Positions 46,329 to 56,942 of a stretch of 64,000 nucleotides of DNA are shown in pieces. Each line of letters starts with the position of its first letter. Position 1 is the first letter of the stretch. Below the pieces are notes generated by a model. The model was not told the origin of the DNA, did not search any database, and saw only the letters and a program-made list of their open reading frames with translations. The stretch comes from Candidatus Vallotiella sp. (ex Adelges kitamiensis) (lineage in GTDB: Bacteria > Pseudomonadota > Gammaproteobacteria > Burkholderiales > Burkholderiaceae). The stretch spans positions 149,698 through 213,697 of the forward strand of contig NZ_CP080504.1 of assembly GCF_020342435.1 (NCBI RefSeq). The letters run 5' to 3'. The translations under genes and the position numbers were made by a program.

Positions 46329-48221
46329 ATGGGTAAGATTATTGGAATCGACCTTGGTACCACAAATTCATGCGTAGCGCTCATGGAAGGCAACCAAGTA
46401 CGAGTGATCGAGAACTCGGAGGGCACCCGCACAACACCTTCGATTATCGCATATATGAATGATGGCGAAATTCTAGTTGGTGCTCCAGCTAAGCGCCAAT
46501 CTGTAACTAATCCTAAAAATACGCTGTTCGCCGTTAAGAGACTGATTGGCCGTCGTTTTCAGGAGAAAGAAGTTCAAAAAGATGTTGGACTAATGCCTTA
46601 TCCAATTATTAAGGCAAATAATGGCGACGCCTGGGTACAAGTGCATAATAAAAAGCTTGCACCGCCGCAGATTTCTGCCGAAGTCTTGCGTAAGATGAAG
46701 AAAACAGCTGAAGATTATCTCGGCGAACCAGTAACCGAAGCGGTAATTACCGTACCGGCATACTTCAATGATAGCCAGCGGCAAGCTACAAAAGATGCAG
46801 GTCGTATTGCCGGGCTAGAAGTAAAGCGAATCATCAATGAGCCAACTGCTGCGGCGCTTGCGTTTGGACTAGATAAAACTGCGAAAGGAGACCGAAAGAT
46901 TGCGGTCTATGATTTAGGCGGTGGCACGTTTGATGTCTCTATTATCGAGATCGCGGATGTGGATGGGGAGATGCAATTTGAGGTGCTATCAACTAACGGC
47001 GATACCTTCTTGGGAGGCGAAGATTTTGATCAGAGGGTCATCGATTACATCATCAATGAATTTAAGAAGGAGCAAGGTGTTGATCTTTCTAAGGACATAC
47101 TTGCGCTGCAACGGTTAAAAGAGGCATCTGAAAAAGCTAAGATCGAGCTATCAAGTTCAGCACAAACTGAAATCAATCTGCCATACATTACAGCCGATGC
47201 GTCTGGCCCAAAGCACTTAAATATAAAGATTACTCGCGCAAAATTAGAGGCGTTAGTTGAGGAGTTAATCGAGCGTACGATTGAACCATGTCGTACTGCA
47301 ATCAAAGATGCAGGCGTAAAAGTTTCTGACATTGATGACGTAATTTTAGTGGGTGGCATGACTCGGATGCCAAAAGTACAGGACAAAGTTAAAGAGTTCT
47401 TTGGAAAAGAACCGCGTCGCGATGTTAATCCAGACGAAGCAGTTGCAGTAGGTGCCGCGATTCAGGGTCAGGTTCTTTCTGGTGATCGAACTGATGTTCT
47501 GCTACTCGATGTGACGCCTCTATCGCTAGGCATCGAGACTCTGGGTGGTGTAATGACAAAGATGATCAACAAAAACACCACAATTCCAACCAAACATACA
47601 CAAGTATACTCAACAGCCGATGACAATCAATCTGCGGTAACGATCAAAGTTTTCCAGGGTGAGCGTGAGATGGCGGCTGGTAATAAGTTATTAGGCGAAT
47701 TTAATCTAGAGGGTATCCCGCCCGCTCCTCGGGGCATTCCTCAGATTGAGGTAACGTTTGATATTGATGCAAATGGTATCTTGCATGTACATGCGCGTGA
47801 TAAGGGTACTGGAAAAGAGAACAAGATCACCATCAAAGCAAATTCAGGCTTATCCGAGGCTGAAATTGAGAAAATGGTAAAAGATGCTGAAGCAAACGCT
47901 GAAGAAGATCATCGCCTACGCGAGCTAGCTGATGTGCATAATCAAGGTGATGCGCTAGTACATAGCACAAAGAAAGCTCTATCTGATTATGGTGAGAAAA
48001 TTAACGCAAGTGAGAAGACCGAAATTGAGGTTGCACTTAAGGAATTAGAAGAAGCGCTAAAGAACACGTCAGACAAAAAGCAGGTCGAAACAAAAGTTCA
48101 AATACTCTCTAAAGCTTCACAGAAACTTAGCGAGAAAATGTACGCTGACATTCAGAGCCAGACAAGCGCAGCTCCAAATGATGTTGTCGACGCCGACTTT
48201 AAAGAAGTAAAGAAAGATTAA
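46329..48221 (+). CDS. dnaK: Chaperone DnaK (Hsp70)
   Basis: DnaK (630 aa) is the main Hsp70. The ATPase domain opens [18 protein letters not shown] and shows the phosphate loops [11 protein letters not shown] and [11 protein letters not shown]. The linker [18 protein letters not shown] leads to the substrate-binding domain, and the tail ends [13 protein letters not shown], close to the usual EEVKDKK-type end. A good AGGAG site lies before the ATG. Translated between grpE and dnaJ; codon use is smoother than in other genes, as expected for high expression. Confidence 0.98.
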   Translation: MGKIIGIDLGTTNSCVALMEGNQVRVIENSEGTRTTPSIIAYMNDGEILVGAPAKRQSVTNPKNTLFAVKRLIGRRFQEKEVQKDVGLMPYPIIKANNGDAWVQVHNKKLAPPQISAEVLRKMKKTAEDYLGEPVTEAVITVPAYFNDSQRQATKDAGRIAGLEVKRIINEPTAAALAFGLDKTAKGDRKIAVYDLGGGTFDVSIIEIADVDGEMQFEVLSTNGDTFLGGEDFDQRVIDYIINEFKKEQGVDLSKDILALQRLKEASEKAKIELSSSAQTEINLPYITADASGPKHLNIKITRAKLEALVEELIERTIEPCRTAIKDAGVKVSDIDDVILVGGMTRMPKVQDKVKEFFGKEPRRDVNPDEAVAVGAAIQGQVLSGDRTDVLLLDVTPLSLGIETLGGVMTKMINKNTTIPTKHTQVYSTADDNQSAVTIKVFQGEREMAAGNKLLGEFNLEGIPPAPRGIPQIEVTFDIDANGILHVHARDKGTGKENKITIKANSGLSEAEIEKMVKDAEANAEEDHRLRELADVHNQGDALVHSTKKALSDYGEKINASEKTEIEVALKELEEALKNTSDKKQVETKVQILSKASQKLSEKMYADIQSQTSAAPNDVVDADFKEVKKD

Positions 48222-48233
48222 GCGAAACAACGG

Positions 48234-48265
48234 GGGCCGCCGTATGCATCTCACACAGGCGGCCC
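48234..48265 (+). terminator. GC-rich hairpin between dnaK and dnaJ
   Basis: GGGCCGCC (48234-48241) and GGCGGCCC (48258-48265) with a 16-base loop, 12 bases after dnaK. No T-run follows. It likely stabilises or attenuates the dnaK transcript so that dnaJ is made less. Confidence 0.55.
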
Positions 48266-48369
48266 TAATCTAGCTATTTTGCAGCCATCGTGTATTTCGC
48301 GCATGGTAGAAAAATAAAGCGCTTGGCGAGCTTGGCCGTTCTCCAAGCCCATTTTTACATTGATTTGAT

Positions 48370-49497
48370 ATGGCCAAACAGGACTACTACGACGTGCTGA
48401 GTGTCGCTAAAAATGCGTCCGATGACGATATTAAGAAGGCGTATCGAAAGCTAGCAATGAAGTATCACCCGGATCGAAATCCTAACAATAAGGATTCAGA
48501 AGGGCGTTTTAAAGAAGTAAAAGAAGCCTACGAAATCCTGTCCGACTCGCAGAAACGCGCCGCATACGATCAGTATGGCCGCGCAGGCGTTGACCCGAAT
48601 ATGAGCGCCGCTAGTGCACAAGGATTTAGCGGTTTTTCAGACGCATTTGGCGATATTTTTGGCGATATTTTTGGGCAGGCTGGAGGTAGCGGTCGCCGTA
48701 CAGGTCCCCAGGCATATCATGGTTCGGACCTACGATACAGCATGGAGATCTCGCTGGAGCAAGCAGCGCACGGCTATGCGACGCAAATCCGCGTACCAAA
48801 CTGGACACCTTGCAAGATATGTAATAGTTCTGGTGCCAAGCCAGGCACTAAACCTGCGACGTGTCCAACCTGTCATGGGCAGGGCCAAGTACGGATGTCT
48901 CAGGGTTTCTTTAGTATCCAGCAAACATGTTCACAGTGTCACGGAAATGGAACATATATTCCAGAGCCTTGTGCCTGTTGTCACGGCGCTGGTAAGGTTA
49001 GAGAAACGAAAACACTGGAGGTGAAGATTCCTGCTGGAATTGATGATGGAATGCGGATTCGATCTTCTGGTAATGGTGAACCGGGTATTAATGGCGGTCC
49101 AAATGGTGATCTCTATGTAGAAATTCATATTAAGCCACATACTGTCTTCGAACGTGATGGTAATGACCTACATTGTCAGATGCCAATTGCCTTTACCACC
49201 GCGGTTCTAGGCGGTGAAATTGAAGTGCCGACGCTAGCTGGAAAAGCATCGTTTACCGTACCGGAAGGCACGCAATCAAGCAAGACATTCTGTCTACGGG
49301 GAAAAGGTATTAAAGGTTTGAGATCAAGCTTACCCGGGGATTTGTATGTACACGTACAAGTGGAAACCCCAGTAAAGCTAACTGAGATGCAGCGCGATCT
49401 GCTACGTCAATTTGAAAAATCGCTATTCGAGGGGGGGGCGCGGCATAGCCCGCAGAGTAAGAGTTGGTTCGATCGCGTAAAAAGTTTCTTCGAATAA
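48370..49497 (+). CDS. dnaJ: Chaperone DnaJ (Hsp40)
   Basis: DnaJ (375 aa) stimulates DnaK ATPase and delivers substrates. The J-domain carries HPD at 33-35. A Gly/Phe-rich linker (about 75-125) follows, then a zinc region with four cysteine motifs ([32 protein letters not shown]). The C-terminal substrate domain and dimer tail are complete. Last gene of the heat-shock series, with a terminator 17 bases behind it. Confidence 0.97.
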   Translation: MAKQDYYDVLSVAKNASDDDIKKAYRKLAMKYHPDRNPNNKDSEGRFKEVKEAYEILSDSQKRAAYDQYGRAGVDPNMSAASAQGFSGFSDAFGDIFGDIFGQAGGSGRRTGPQAYHGSDLRYSMEISLEQAAHGYATQIRVPNWTPCKICNSSGAKPGTKPATCPTCHGQGQVRMSQGFFSIQQTCSQCHGNGTYIPEPCACCHGAGKVRETKTLEVKIPAGIDDGMRIRSSGNGEPGINGGPNGDLYVEIHIKPHTVFERDGNDLHCQMPIAFTTAVLGGEIEVPTLAGKASFTVPEGTQSSKTFCLRGKGIKGLRSSLPGDLYVHVQVETPVKLTEMQRDLLRQFEKSLFEGGARHSPQSKSWFDRVKSFFE

Positions 49498-49513
49498 TAT
49501 AATTTGAAGTGTG

Positions 49514-49542
49514 TCGCTTAGACAACTTATGTGTCTAAGCGA
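49514..49542 (+). terminator. Terminator of the dnaK-dnaJ transcript
   Basis: TCGCTTAGACA (49514-49524), seven-base loop, TGTCTAAGCGA (49532-49542), followed by TCTTCTTT. It lies 17 bases past the dnaJ stop. Confidence 0.75.
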
Positions 49543-49600
49543 TCTTCTTTGTGCGACACTGCGTATCTCTCTATAGAGTATATATCACAGGCATCATGAC

Positions 49601-49650
49601 ATCTTCGCCTATCTCGCTTGTTGATCCACGAACGCGAGATAGGCGAAGAT
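49601..49650. repeat. Perfect 17-bp inverted repeat with 16-base loop
   Basis: ATCTTCGCCTATCTCGC (49601-49617) and its exact reverse complement (49634-49650). The longest perfect stem noticed in the window. It sits between the dnaJ terminator and the 3' end of dead panB. No T-run follows on either strand, so it may be the old panB terminator or something else. Confidence 0.85.
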
Positions 49651-49733
49651 TATAGTAATATAAGGTCTGCCCAAAATCGGCACCAAGTAAGTACGAATAT
49701 TATTTCCTCTAACCTAGGATTAAGTGCAGATTT

Positions 49734-50400
49734 TTAAAATGTATGCTCCTCAGCAGAGGAAGTCTGTTCCTTGACAGCGCGTACGTAAGCATAGACGGCT
49801 GCTTCAATAGAATATTGAAGCTATAAGGTTTTTTATGAACCGAGGCTGTTTTCTTGAAACTAGACCTAGCATATCGTATAATAATAACACTTGACCTAAA
49901 CAGTTCCCTTTGGCGCTGATACTAGTAGTTAAAATTTTTCTTAATATAGTGACCTGAGCTCCTAGCGAAGATTGAATTGCTTCAAGCACGAGCGTTTGCG
50001 CGCTAGCTTATTCAATCAATTGAGCATCTTTTATTAATTTTTCTGCTGCTAGATTGTTTGGTGCTCCGGACTTTAAAATCGCTAAATGTATATGCTAACA
50101 TGGTGTGAGTCCTAAATGTGCATAGACTGGCACTGACCGCTCAACTAGGAAACGAATTGTCTCAGCAACCCATAGACCACCCCCAAGTTTAACTATCTGC
50201 GGGCCCGTTTGCATAAGCTTGACTGCTCTTGAATACGCATGGCCCTATAGTGCATTGCCCAGCGAGTCACCGATGAGGAACATAGCTACCACCCACGCGT
50301 TCAAGTAATGATGCAAAGCTCGCGTCGCAGCACGTCAGCATTGCGATTAACTCGCTAGAATCACCTATCTTCTGAAGAAATAGGACACAATGCGACGACT
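49734..50400 (-). pseudogene. panB: Decayed panB (ketopantoate hydroxymethyltransferase)
   Basis: PanB makes ketopantoate in pantothenate and CoA synthesis. Pieces in order on the minus strand are: AMLTCCDASFASLLERVGG (near 50340), a stretch like LIGDSLGNAL (50260), [20 protein letters not shown] (about 50220) with [18 protein letters not shown] and LGLTPC (50100), LEAIQSSLGAQV (49980), GQVLLLYDMLG and KQPRFIKN (about 49860), and AAVYAYVRAVKEQTSSAEEHTF plus stop at 49734. Several frame changes and in-frame stops break it. Identity is very secure. The symbiont must get pantothenate or a precursor from elsewhere unless another copy exists. Confidence 0.9.
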
Positions 50401-50689
50401 AGCAGAATTTAACGGATAGCTTATATTAAATCACTTCAGAGGGTTTTATAAAAAAACCCTATGCCTATATCGCTTTATGGCTAATATCGATCTAATTTTA
50501 ATAGATCTTCTAATCAAAAAGAAGAAAGTCTAATATAGAATATATAAGAGTATGTATTGATAATATGCTTTCTTATTGAAATGAAGCGCCTAGAGCAATT
50601 TTATAAAATTGTTTCTAACAACGTAGAATTAATCTCTTAGTAAGTAGTTTACAAGATCTATCCTTATCTAAGCTAGGTCATCTAGCGGG
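50401..50689. other. Spacer between panB and kinase remnants
   Basis: AT-rich, with the decayed 5' part of panB and probably the decayed 3' part of the kinase. Nothing more specific can be read. Confidence 0.4.
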
Positions 50690-51000
50690 CTATACGGCAT
50701 TGATTTATCATCAAAAAGTTTAATATTGTAAACAGTCTATCTTTTAATACAGGAAAATTCAGTCGAGTAACATGTCGAGTATGCATAGAGTATAACAATG
50801 CCGGAAAAGTTAGGCACATACTCTTTAAAAAACGCTCAAGAAATACTTTGTTAAGTATTATGCTTAATAATTTTATATTAGTCTTGAGTATATAGATAAT
50901 TATAGTGCTTATTAGCATTAATTATACAAGCAGATATATCGTTAGTAATGGCGTCAGTGATAGTAAACTGATAAACAGTTTGACTAGCCTACTCTAACTG
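50690..51000 (-). pseudogene. Decayed deoxynucleoside kinase
   Basis: On the minus strand KVFLERFLKSMCLTFPALLYSM (from about 50846) matches the deoxyadenosine/deoxyguanosine kinase stretch NPFLERFYRDxxxxALPTQLxF. Further on a piece like ILNFLMINQ recalls the DFLxxKD segment. A short VG-stop-SNCLS upstream could be what is left of the P-loop VGKTxLA. The place between panB and folK is where Burkholderia keep this kinase. The open stretch 50682-50918 is therefore a relic, not a gene. Confidence 0.55.
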
Positions 51001-51038
51001 ATAGTTAGCGATTGTGATCGTGTGTACATTAGCGTAGA

Positions 51039-51521
51039 TTAGTAAGAGGCGATCTTTTCGATACGCTGTGAGGTGACTCTAGATAGGTAATAATCAGCCC
51101 GGGCTAGATTAGGAATCTCAATCGTTGCTTCTATTTCAAGTAATGGCACTAAAGCGAACGCTCGCTCAATTAATCGCGGATGCGGTACCTTAAGATCGTT
51201 CTTGTTAAGATGTATAGTGCCGTATAATAGAATATCGATATCTAATGTCCGGGGTGCGTTTTGGTACAAGCGTTCTCGGCCAAAGTGATCTTCAAGGCTA
51301 TGGCACAAAGCGAGTAGCTTCCGTATGGTAAGCATAGTATCAATCTTCACAACACAGTTATAAAAATCGTTACCATTAGCATTAACTGGAGCAGTACAGT
51401 ACAGACTTGATTTTACAAGCACAGTAATAAGCACTTGCTGTTCAAGGCAAATCACAGCATCCCTCAACGTTTTCTGCGCGTTGCCAAGGTTTGCACCTAA
51501 GCCAAGATAAGCGACAGTCAT
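51039..51521 (-). CDS. folK: HPPK, folate synthesis pyrophosphokinase
   Basis: FolK (160 aa) transfers pyrophosphate from ATP to 6-hydroxymethyl-dihydropterin. AYLGLGANLGNAQKTL at the N-terminus, the substrate-binding YxTxPV region (YCTAPVNANGNDFYNCVV), and RTLDIDILLYG plus VPHPRLIERAFALVPLLEI are all present. Full length. It stands in the pcnB-folK neighbourhood common in proteobacteria, 81 bases after pcnB on the same strand. Confidence 0.95.
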   Translation of the reverse strand: MTVAYLGLGANLGNAQKTLRDAVICLEQQVLITVLVKSSLYCTAPVNANGNDFYNCVVKIDTMLTIRKLLALCHSLEDHFGRERLYQNAPRTLDIDILLYGTIHLNKNDLKVPHPRLIERAFALVPLLEIEATIEIPNLARADYYLSRVTSQRIEKIASY

Positions 51522-51602
51522 GACGTCGATTCTTCCTTTTATTCGATAGCAGGCGTTCGCGTAAGCCTATTAAGCGCTTTCGTTGCTACGTGAAACAGGG
51601 TT

Positions 51603-53243
51603 TTACGATGACCTAATCTTCCGCGACATCGGAACGGCAGGCATTTTTTTCTTTTTTGCTAGCATTACTTCGCGTAAGCTCGAATCGCTAGTAATGAAAT
51701 ATTCCCACCATCGACCGATGGTTGGATCTAACTCGCCCGATGCGCAGCGTAGTAAGAGAAAATCGTAACCCGCTCTAAACCGTTTATGTTCTAGAATTTT
51801 TAATGCACTTCGGCCAGAGCGCTTCTCTAGCCGAGGCTGAAGCTCTAAGATTTCACGCATGTCAGCCGTGTAACGCCTCTGTATCGCAAGTTTTTTAGTT
51901 TGCTGATTGAGCACTGCATCCAAAGCCCGATGTAGTGCCGGAATAGAATGTTCGCCGCCGGCCTCATGTTGTTGCCAGCGCAGTTGTATTTCATGCCATA
52001 GTAACGAAGCAAATAAGAACCCTGGGGAAACCCGTTTACCTGCACGTACACGCTCGTCTGTATTAGTTAATGCAAGCATAATAAAACGTTCCCTAATGGG
52101 CTGCGCAAGTGCTATATCTAGAAATGGCAATACTCTATGATGCAAACCTAGCGCACGCAACTTCCGCAGGCAGTCTACTGCGTGGCCGGATAACAACAGT
52201 TTAAGCATCTCGTCAAACAGCCGAGCTGCTGGTATATTATTGATTAGATCCGCTAGTTCAGCAAGCGGAGCTTGAGTCGATAATTCAATTATAAAATCAA
52301 GTTTAGCTGCGAAACGCACAACACGTAGCATCCTAATGGGATCCTCTCGAAAGCGGGTAGCTGGTTCTCCGATCATGCGTAATATGCGTGCTTGAATGTC
52401 GTCCATCCCGTGATGGTAGTCAAGCACGGTTTGCATCGATGGATCGTAATACATTGAATTGACAGTGAAATCTCGGCGCATGGCATCTTCATGCTGTTCA
52501 CCCCAGACATTATCGCGCAAAACACGGCCACTTGCGTCTATCGTATGCATTCTCCAGTTCGATCTACTGCACCTGCGCTTGCGTGCTAGCGTTTCTAGGT
52601 CGCTATCCATAGTCTGCCCAGTATTATCTGGAGTTATATCCATCAGCGCGCGGAATGTTGATACTTCGATAATCTCTAGTCCGAACTGAACATGGACAAT
52701 TTGAAAGCGTCGGCCGATTAATCTAGCGCGTCGGAATAGCTTAATAACTTCGTCAGGCGTAGCATCCGTGGCCACATCAAAATCTTTCGGTGCTATATTA
52801 AGAAGTAGATCACGCACTGCACCGCCAACGATAAATGCGTAAAAACCAGCTTTCTGAAGTGTGTTAGTAACATGGATCGCATTACGCGAAATCAGTGATA
52901 GATCGATGTGATGTACATCAGCCGATACAATCACCGGTACTTTAGTTTTGCCCCTAGCAGTAGTATAACTTTCAGTATATTTTCTGACGGCTAAGGTATC
53001 TTGGCATAACATCCAACACGATGACTTATGAGACAGCAGCCTAGTTTTTCGCACTGATAATGCTTTAGCTGGTGCGCCATACTGCTCACCTCGTGCCGTA
53101 TTGCGCCAGCAGTCTTCTAGAGAGATGTGTAGGTTAATATTCGAACTCTTCCAATAGACATCTGCAATGCGCGATATGCCTGTCGGAGAGGTGGAATCAT
53201 TTCTACGAAAGCTAAATAACTTTCGGATGAATTTCGTAATCAC
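51603..53243 (-). CDS. pcnB: Poly(A) polymerase I
   Basis: PcnB (546 aa) adds 3' poly(A) tails that mark RNA for decay. The nucleotidyltransferase core is FIVGGAVRDLLLNIAPKDFDVATD (GG at 140-141, catalytic DFD 154-156), then RRFQIVHVQFG, RRDFTVNSMYYDP and the RREDP-like REDPIRMLRVVRFAAKL. The first 110 residues are longer and different from the short basic linker I expect; MITKFIRKLF and VPVIVSADVHHIDLSLISRNA flank a roughly 80-residue stretch of unclear origin. The GTG start overlaps the upstream HAD stop (GTGA). Confidence 0.93.
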   Translation of the reverse strand: MITKFIRKLFSFRRNDSTSPTGISRIADVYWKSSNINLHISLEDCWRNTARGEQYGAPAKALSVRKTRLLSHKSSCWMLCQDTLAVRKYTESYTTARGKTKVPVIVSADVHHIDLSLISRNAIHVTNTLQKAGFYAFIVGGAVRDLLLNIAPKDFDVATDATPDEVIKLFRRARLIGRRFQIVHVQFGLEIIEVSTFRALMDITPDNTGQTMDSDLETLARKRRCSRSNWRMHTIDASGRVLRDNVWGEQHEDAMRRDFTVNSMYYDPSMQTVLDYHHGMDDIQARILRMIGEPATRFREDPIRMLRVVRFAAKLDFIIELSTQAPLAELADLINNIPAARLFDEMLKLLLSGHAVDCLRKLRALGLHHRVLPFLDIALAQPIRERFIMLALTNTDERVRAGKRVSPGFLFASLLWHEIQLRWQQHEAGGEHSIPALHRALDAVLNQQTKKLAIQRRYTADMREILELQPRLEKRSGRSALKILEHKRFRAGYDFLLLRCASGELDPTIGRWWEYFITSDSSLREVMLAKKKKMPAVPMSRKIRSS

Positions 53244-53938
53244 GTTGTTTGGAAGAGTTTAAGGATACTCCAACCACGGGCAAGTGCATACTCTCGCAGC
53301 TTTTTATCCGGATTAGTCGCCACTGGGTCAGTAACCTTTTCAAGTAATGGAATATCGTTGTGTGAGTCGCTATAGAAGTAGGTATGTTCAAAACAAGTCC
53401 AGTCGCAGTCAAGAGAATCTAACCATGCCTGTACTCGCTTGATCTTTCCCTCGCGGTAGCTTGGTACACCTATCGGATTACCCGTGTATGGGCTATCAGG
53501 ATGCCCGTCCGTTGTCTCAGCCTCACATGCTATCAATGTCTTAATACCGAATGCTTTTGCGATCGGTGCGGTGATAAACGAGTTAGTCGCTGTCACAATG
53601 CAGCATAGATTATCTGCTTTCTGATGCTTGTCCACCAATGCGCGAGCAGCAGGCTGTATCTGTGGATTAATAACCTCGTTCATAAATAAATTGTGCCAGT
53701 TATCTAGTTGCTGACGTGAGTATTTGGCTAGTGGAGTAAGCATCGCACGCAAGTACATATGGATATCTAGAGTCCCCGCCTGATAATCGGAATGAAAGCG
53801 ATCATTCTCAAGCGAAAAGCTATCGATATCTACAATTCCAAGCCTAATCATAAAGCGTCCCCACTCGTAGTCGCTATCGATAGGGATCAGCGTATGGTCT
53901 AGATCAAATAAAGCAAGGTTGCATTTAGTTTTATTCAT
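53240..53938 (-). CDS. HAD-IB family phosphatase
   Basis: A 232-residue SerB-like HAD hydrolase. Motif I FDLDHTLIP is at 11-19, motif II appears as CIVTATNSF (about 113-121), the Lys as REGKIKRV, and motif III as YFYSDSHNDIPLLEKV (about 192-207). Such proteins dephosphorylate small phosphate esters; the closest functional names are phosphoserine phosphatase-like or histidinol-phosphatase-like enzymes, and the sequence does not decide. It lies between hda and pcnB, as in Burkholderia, and overlaps pcnB by four bases. Confidence 0.88.
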   Translation of the reverse strand: MNKTKCNLALFDLDHTLIPIDSDYEWGRFMIRLGIVDIDSFSLENDRFHSDYQAGTLDIHMYLRAMLTPLAKYSRQQLDNWHNLFMNEVINPQIQPAARALVDKHQKADNLCCIVTATNSFITAPIAKAFGIKTLIACEAETTDGHPDSPYTGNPIGVPSYREGKIKRVQAWLDSLDCDWTCFEHTYFYSDSHNDIPLLEKVTDPVATNPDKKLREYALARGWSILKLFQTT

Positions 53939-53946
53939 AAAGTATT

Positions 53947-54666
53947 TTACTTGAAGCCGTCCGTTAACATCGTGCGCAGGAGCGGCAGGGTGATCGCGCG
54001 CTTGTGCTCAAGAGCAAAGCGGTCGAGCTTATCTAGAACAAGCATCAAACTAGGCATATCGCGCCGGTAGTGTGTAAGCAGCCATGTTGGCACATCATCG
54101 GTGAACATAAGGCCACGTTCACGCGCCGCGTGCTTAAGTACAATCGCCTTATTTTCATCTGCTAGCTCGCTAAGGTGAAATACCAAGCCCCAGCCAAGGC
54201 GTGTTCGAACATCCTCGCGTACAGCTAGATGGAGCGGCGCAGCGTTGCCGGTAGCTACCAGGCCACTACCCAAGCTAGTGCGCACTTCGTTGAACAGGTT
54301 AAATAGCGCAATTTGTTGCGCATCAGCAAGTTGATCAACATCATCGACCGCATAAATTGCGACACGCGGATCGTATCCGAACACAGAAAGTGGGCTAGGT
54401 GGCGCAATAAAGCGTGCCCGATTCCTGGATGTGCTAGAAACTAGAGCTTGGAGCAGATGGCTGCGACCGCTACCCGTGCCTCCCCATACATAGAACGTAC
54501 AGTCCGTGTTAGGTGTAGCCGACAGGGCGGCATCTAGGTTAATGAGACGAGAGACCAATTCGGTATGAGTTCCGGCGAAGAAATTCTCAAACGTCTTCTG
54601 TGGCGGTGCGCCTAGGTCCAGTATAAGTTGACGGTGGGAAGCAAACGAGGTCGGCAAGGGTAGCAA
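53947..54666 (-). CDS. hda: DnaA regulatory inactivator Hda
   Basis: Hda (about 239 aa) is the AAA+ partner of the sliding clamp that turns off DnaA after initiation. [11 protein letters not shown] just after the start is the clamp-binding region. The P-loop is [13 protein letters not shown], Walker B is YAVDDVDQL, and [10 protein letters not shown] plus [12 protein letters not shown] follow. The start is unsure: no ATG is near, so I chose a TTG at 54666 with AGGA before it; a second TTG (54657) or the GTG at 54759 are alternatives, the last giving 31 extra, atypical residues. Divergent from purM with only about 100 bases between. Confidence 0.88.
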   Translation of the reverse strand: MLPLPTSFASHRQLILDLGAPPQKTFENFFAGTHTELVSRLINLDAALSATPNTDCTFYVWGGTGSGRSHLLQALVSSTSRNRARFIAPPSPLSVFGYDPRVAIYAVDDVDQLADAQQIALFNLFNEVRTSLGSGLVATGNAAPLHLAVREDVRTRLGWGLVFHLSELADENKAIVLKHAARERGLMFTDDVPTWLLTHYRRDMPSLMLVLDKLDRFALEHKRAITLPLLRTMLTDGFK

Positions 54667-54766
54667 GGGTCCTAGAATGCAGTTTAAGAGTTCATGCGGG
54701 TGGAAGCCCACATCAGGTAAAATGCCGATTTTACGGATCTTTATGCGATATTCTCGCACTTTCTCT

Positions 54767-55828
54767 ATGGATAAACGGAAATCCGCTTCTAGTATTCAGC
54801 TACTAGACCTATCTTACCGTGACGCGGGCGTCAACATTGACGCAGGGGACGCGCTTATTAAGCGTATTCAGCCCTTCGCAAAAAAAACAATGCGCGATGG
54901 CGTACTAGCCGGTATTGGTGGATTCAGCGCGCTCTTCGAGGTGCCAAATAAATATCATGAGCCAGTGCTAGTTTCTGGAGCTGACGGGGTAGGTACGAAA
55001 CTTAAGCTTGCATTTCATTTGAATCGGCATGATACAGTCGGTCAGGATTTAGTAGCGATGAGTGTTAACGATATTCTCGTTCAAGGGGCTGAACCACTTT
55101 TTTTCCTTGATTATTTTGCCTGCGGTACGCTTAACGTCGAGATAGCATCAAGCGTACTCAAGGGTATTGCAGTCGGATGCGAATTAGCAGGCTGCTCGCT
55201 GATCGGTGGCGAAACATCTGAAATGCCGGGGATGTATCCAGAGGGTGAATATGACCTTGCTGGGTTTGCAGTCGGGGTAGTCGAAAAAAGAAAGATTATC
55301 GATGGTAGAGCGATTCGTGCTGGCGATATTATTCTAGGTCTGGCCTCGAGCGGAATCCATTCAAATGGTTATTCGCTAGTTCGCAAAATTATCGAGCATG
55401 CTCAGCTGGACCCGCAAACTCATTTCGGGGGGCAGTCGCTGTCTGATGTACTAATGACGCCTACGCGCATCTATGTAAAGTCTATACGCAAGTTGATAAG
55501 GCAACTCCCAGTCAAGGGTATTGCCCATATTACAGGTGGAGGGCTCGTCGGAAACATACCTCGTGTGATACCTCAGAAGCTGTGCGCGAAAATAAACCGT
55601 TGTGCATGGCCATTGCCAGGACTATTCACCTGGCTACAGGAGCTTGGGGGTATAGCTGATGCAGAGATGTATCGCGTATTTAACTGCGGGATCGGGATGG
55701 TGGTCATTATCGCCAACGAGCACGCGAAAGCAGCAACTTCTATGCTGTTAGAAGATGGTGAACAAGTATGGACACTCGGTACTGTATGTGAGTGCAACAC
55801 CGGGGAAACACAGGTGATTATAGTATGA
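54767..55828 (+). CDS. purM: Phosphoribosylformylglycinamidine cyclo-ligase
   Basis: PurM (AIR synthetase, 353 aa) closes the imidazole ring in purine synthesis. [17 protein letters not shown] at the start, [15 protein letters not shown], the ATP-binding [21 protein letters not shown], the central [17 protein letters not shown] and [14 protein letters not shown] are intact. The ATG at 54767 is chosen (MDKRKSASS); the frame is open 30 codons further up, into hda. A possible terminator lies behind it. Confidence 0.96.
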   Translation: MDKRKSASSIQLLDLSYRDAGVNIDAGDALIKRIQPFAKKTMRDGVLAGIGGFSALFEVPNKYHEPVLVSGADGVGTKLKLAFHLNRHDTVGQDLVAMSVNDILVQGAEPLFFLDYFACGTLNVEIASSVLKGIAVGCELAGCSLIGGETSEMPGMYPEGEYDLAGFAVGVVEKRKIIDGRAIRAGDIILGLASSGIHSNGYSLVRKIIEHAQLDPQTHFGGQSLSDVLMTPTRIYVKSIRKLIRQLPVKGIAHITGGGLVGNIPRVIPQKLCAKINRCAWPLPGLFTWLQELGGIADAEMYRVFNCGIGMVVIIANEHAKAATSMLLEDGEQVWTLGTVCECNTGETQVIIV

Positions 55829-55865
55829 CACTACTTATATAGGAACGTAGCACTACTCATACACG

Positions 55866-55890
55866 CTCTTTCAGAAAGAAATTGAAAGAG
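55866..55890 (+). terminator. Possible purM terminator
   Basis: CTCTTTC (55866-55872) and GAAAGAG (55884-55890), 11-base loop, about 40 bases after purM; a CCTTTTCTTT stretch follows some bases on. Confidence 0.4.
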
Positions 55891-55940
55891 TACATTCGAT
55901 GCCCTTTTCTTTAAAAGCTCTCTCAGATAAATCATACAGT

Positions 55941-56933
55941 CTATTGTATAGGTGCCCATATTCGGCATACAGTGTCTACGGCCTGTGGCACAGCGTCGGT
56001 TCTAACACAGTCAATAACTATCCGATCAGGCGTTGCGCGCAACCATGTTAATTGCCGCTTGCAGAGTTGTTGTGTCGCAAATACACTCTTATCACGCATC
56101 GTTGTATAGGTATATTTACCGTCTAGGTATGCCCATACCTGTCGGTATCCAACACAGCGCATTGATGGCAATCTAGAGTGTAGGTCGCTACGTGCGCGTA
56201 ATTGCTGCACTTCATCGATTAATCCAGAATCTAGCATAGCGTCGAAGCGACGTGCGATGCGTGCATGCAGTACAGATCGGTCTGAGGGTTCCAGCGAAAC
56301 AGCAAAAAAACGAGGAAAAATATCCGCGCCGGCTCCCATAGCCCGGCACCCGCCTACTCTCAGATCAACGGCTGAGAGAGAAGGGCGTCTAAGTAAAGTA
56401 GACATGGGCTGACCAGTTAATTGCCACACTTCTAAAGCACGTTGAATCCGCTGTGAATCGTTAGGCGATATTCGTGTCGCCGATACTGGATCAATCTTCG
56501 CCAATTTTGCATGCAGCGCAGGCCAGCCCTCACATGCGGCATATTGGTCAAGTGCGGATCTGACAGATGCGTTAGCTCTAGGCAATTCGTTCAAACCTGC
56601 GACTAGCGATTTGTAGTACAACATTGTTCCACCCACGAGTAATGGTAGTTTTCCGCGAGCAATAATTTGTGAGCATAGGTTCAGTGCGTCAATACAGAAT
56701 TGGGCGGAAGAATAAGTATCAAGCGGGTCAATGATATTAATCAGATGATGAGACACTATATTAAGCTCATCTGCATTAGGCTTAGCAGTTCCGATATCCA
56801 TTTGTCTATAGACGAGTGCTGAATCGATACTGATTATCTCGATCGGTGCATGGCGTGCTAATGCCAGCGCAGCGGCGCTCTTACCAGACGCTGTTGGCCC
56901 GAGCAAGCATGCGATAATATGAGTAGACGACAT
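55941..56933 (-). CDS. miaA: tRNA dimethylallyltransferase
   Basis: MiaA (330 aa) adds a dimethylallyl group to A37 of UNN-reading tRNAs. The P-loop GPTASGKSA (about 12-20), [40 protein letters not shown] and the C-terminal [15 protein letters not shown] are complete. An internal stretch around residues 190-210 is longer than usual. Upstream on the same strand lies what is left of mutL, its common neighbour. Confidence 0.95.
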   Translation of the reverse strand: MSSTHIIACLLGPTASGKSAAALALARHAPIEIISIDSALVYRQMDIGTAKPNADELNIVSHHLINIIDPLDTYSSAQFCIDALNLCSQIIARGKLPLLVGGTMLYYKSLVAGLNELPRANASVRSALDQYAACEGWPALHAKLAKIDPVSATRISPNDSQRIQRALEVWQLTGQPMSTLLRRPSLSAVDLRVGGCRAMGAGADIFPRFFAVSLEPSDRSVLHARIARRFDAMLDSGLIDEVQQLRARSDLHSRLPSMRCVGYRQVWAYLDGKYTYTTMRDKSVFATQQLCKRQLTWLRATPDRIVIDCVRTDAVPQAVDTVCRIWAPIQ

Positions 56934-56942
56934 AGCGTAGAT

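Noticed and set aside
54667-54759. N-terminal extension of Hda from the GTG at 54759
   Set aside because: The extra residues do not resemble Hda starts and overlap the purM leader on the other strand; translation probably begins near 54666.
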